A stretch of DNA of 64,000 nucleotides, from positions 1-64,000 of the forward strand of contig CAYWGH010000009.1 of the NCBI GenBank assembly GCA_964457925.1. Direction: 5' to 3'. The position numbers and the translations under genes are program-made. The notes under the pieces are model-generated. The model saw nothing but the letters and a program-made list of their open reading frames with translations. It was not told where the DNA came from and did no database searches. Source of the DNA: Coneutiohabitans sp964457925 (GTDB lineage Bacteria; Zhuqueibacterota; Zhuqueibacteria; Zhuqueibacterales; Zhuqueibacteraceae). The first letter of the stretch is position 1. The number at the start of each line of letters is the position of its first letter. Positions 62,958 to 64,000 of the stretch are shown here, one piece after another.

Positions 62958-64000
62958 GTGCTTTGTCCAAATTGCAAATCATGGGAAATTACATTAACAA
63001 CCGCCGTGGACCAGTTCTGCTCATGGTGCGGTTGTTCGCTTTTTCGGGTCGACTGTAGCGTCTCACCTGAACTCGTCTATTTTCATCCTGCGGAAGGGGG
63101 CTTGCCGGCCATCAGTGTATTGCTGCACAATAACGGTCTTTTACCCGTCACGGTGCTGGATGTCCTTTCCAGCCCGCCGGGTTATGTTCATTTCCCCCAT
63201 TTACCTCATGCCTCCAATGCCGGCGAGCCTGCGCCAGGCCGCAGCGGCCGCTCCACTATTGTACTGCAAGCCGGCGAGGTGAGAGAATTACAAGGAAAAA
63301 TCACCTCCGCAGCGTTGCGTGATTTTGCGGGCGCCCAGATTCGCTTCAAACCGAAGCTTGATCCCGCTATTACCGTCGCAGAGTGCCGTGTTGCCGTTTT
63401 GCCCTTTCCGGAATTCGAATTGCTGACGCCGGCATTGCAACTATTTGACACGCCGTCTTCTCAGTCGCCAATCTTACGCTGCAGTTCCGATGCGCGCATT
63501 CGCTTGCGCCATGGCAAAGCTGATATTCGCGAATTGGCTTGTGACCAACCCGGCGTCAAATTCTTGCCGGACGGCACTCATCCAATTCCAACAGAGCTGG
63601 AAGCTGATAAAAACAACGGCACGATTTCATTCCAAGTGGAAGTCGAGCGCGAGCACCTGGCGCCATACTTAAAAACCGGTCAGCCCATGCTGGCGACATT
63701 AAAACTGGTGTGCAGCAATCCGCCCGGAACGTTTGCGCCATTCAACTCGCCCTTAAAAATTTTCGCCCATCCCGTGCCGCGCTTGGAATTTCCGGATCTG
63801 GCAATCGCGCCGCGGCGAGACGACACCCCGTTGGAGCTGCAAACCTGGGCATTAACGGGCCGCACGCGTACTCTCTCACTGCAAATCAAAAACCCCGGGA
63901 CACTGCCTCTTGAAGTATTTGCCATCCAAACCACTGCCGCGTTGGAATGCCTGGCGCTGCAAAGCCCGGATTTGCCGATCTCGCTGTTGCCCAAACAAAG
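62958..64000 (+). CDS. Zinc-ribbon protein with beta-sandwich repeats, 3' end outside window
   Basis: Translated by hand from GTG 62958: open to the window end (347 codons). It begins VLCPNCKSWEITLT, then FCSWCGCSLFRVDC, a zinc ribbon with four to six Cys. Ig/Big-like beta-rich sequence follows, with alternating strands (LPAISVLLHNNGLLPVTVLD, TLSLQIKNPGTLPLEVFAIQ). Partner of the 61543 gene; the zinc ribbon plus Ig-type repeats recalls proteins associated with kinase/von Willebrand-type signalling clusters, but none is in view. Function unknown. Confidence 0.7.
   Translation, partial: MLCPNCKSWEITLTTAVDQFCSWCGCSLFRVDCSVSPELVYFHPAEGGLPAISVLLHNNGLLPVTVLDVLSSPPGYVHFPHLPHASNAGEPAPGRSGRSTIVLQAGEVRELQGKITSAALRDFAGAQIRFKPKLDPAITVAECRVAVLPFPEFELLTPALQLFDTPSSQSPILRCSSDARIRLRHGKADIRELACDQPGVKFLPDGTHPIPTELEADKNNGTISFQVEVEREHLAPYLKTGQPMLATLKLVCSNPPGTFAPFNSPLKIFAHPVPRLEFPDLAIAPRRDDTPLELQTWALTGRTRTLSLQIKNPGTLPLEVFAIQTTAALECLALQSPDLPISLLPKQ

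Overview
The window reads as a chromosomal segment from a Gram-negative bacterium of the Fibrobacterota-Chlorobiota-Bacteroidota (FCB) superphylum, most plausibly an uncultured KSB1/Calditrichota-like lineage. Seen directly: two secreted proteins end in a type IX secretion (T9SS) sorting domain (NYPNPFNP / NFPNPFNP), there are several lipoproteins, TonB/Tol-type energy-transducing parts and an outer-membrane barrel, and the modular Ser/Thr kinases begin with a GEGGMGVVYKAEDTKLER-type motif. The phylum assignment is inference. No phage, transposase, CRISPR array, rRNA or tRNA was seen.

Layout. 1-4213 (minus): envelope and precursor genes (GT9 glycosyltransferase cut by the window edge, UDP-glucuronate decarboxylase, ApbE flavin transferase, polyprenyl diphosphate synthase), closely spaced. 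4461-5967: orphan YlxR protein and a PAP2/AUR1-like membrane enzyme. 6466-15690: the most striking locus, one run of outer-membrane barrel, TPR protein (split by a frameshift at a run of ten A), giant TPR protein, small secreted protein, TolQ/ExbB, two TolR/ExbD and an FHA-like/TM/AgmX-TonB protein, closed by a hairpin. It looks like a proton-motive-force-driven trans-envelope machine related to Tol-Pal and the Agl-Glt motor. 16112-23133: membrane polyferredoxin, MtnA, rhomboid protease, cell-wall amidase, a 51-residue ORF and glutamate dehydrogenase. 23447-25807: CsgG-like protein and two lipoproteins.

26382-43615 is an accessory signalling region: a 1333-residue multi-PAS histidine kinase lying between two copies of an intergenic repeat, a lysozyme-like protein, a kinase-cyclase-ATPase-TPR giant, a broken DUF3800 gene, the SRP RNA, a DUF4242 protein, an acyl-CoA-dehydrogenase-like flavoprotein, a kinase-FGE-hydrolase gene split by a frameshift, and a GAF-sigma54 activator. 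44370-52585 encodes mainly exported proteins (beta-helix lipoprotein, two T9SS cargo proteins, a DUF1326 protein, a cupredoxin) plus a stand-alone 5'-3' exonuclease. 52897-60216 is housekeeping: YHS-thioredoxin, RidA, adenosine-specific kinase, DinB-like, NagB, M16 protease, FAD reductase. 60278-64000 holds tmRNA (minus), ArgR, and two adjacent zinc-ribbon proteins, the last cut by the window end.

Three single-nucleotide frame breaks (8141-8150, about 36654-36657, about 41083-41087) interrupt otherwise well-preserved coding sequence. They may be assembly indels, recent mutations or, for the A10 run only, programmed slippage; raw reads would decide. Putative sigma70-type promoters (TTGACA/T with a 17-nt spacer) and several hairpin-plus-T-tract terminators are also listed.
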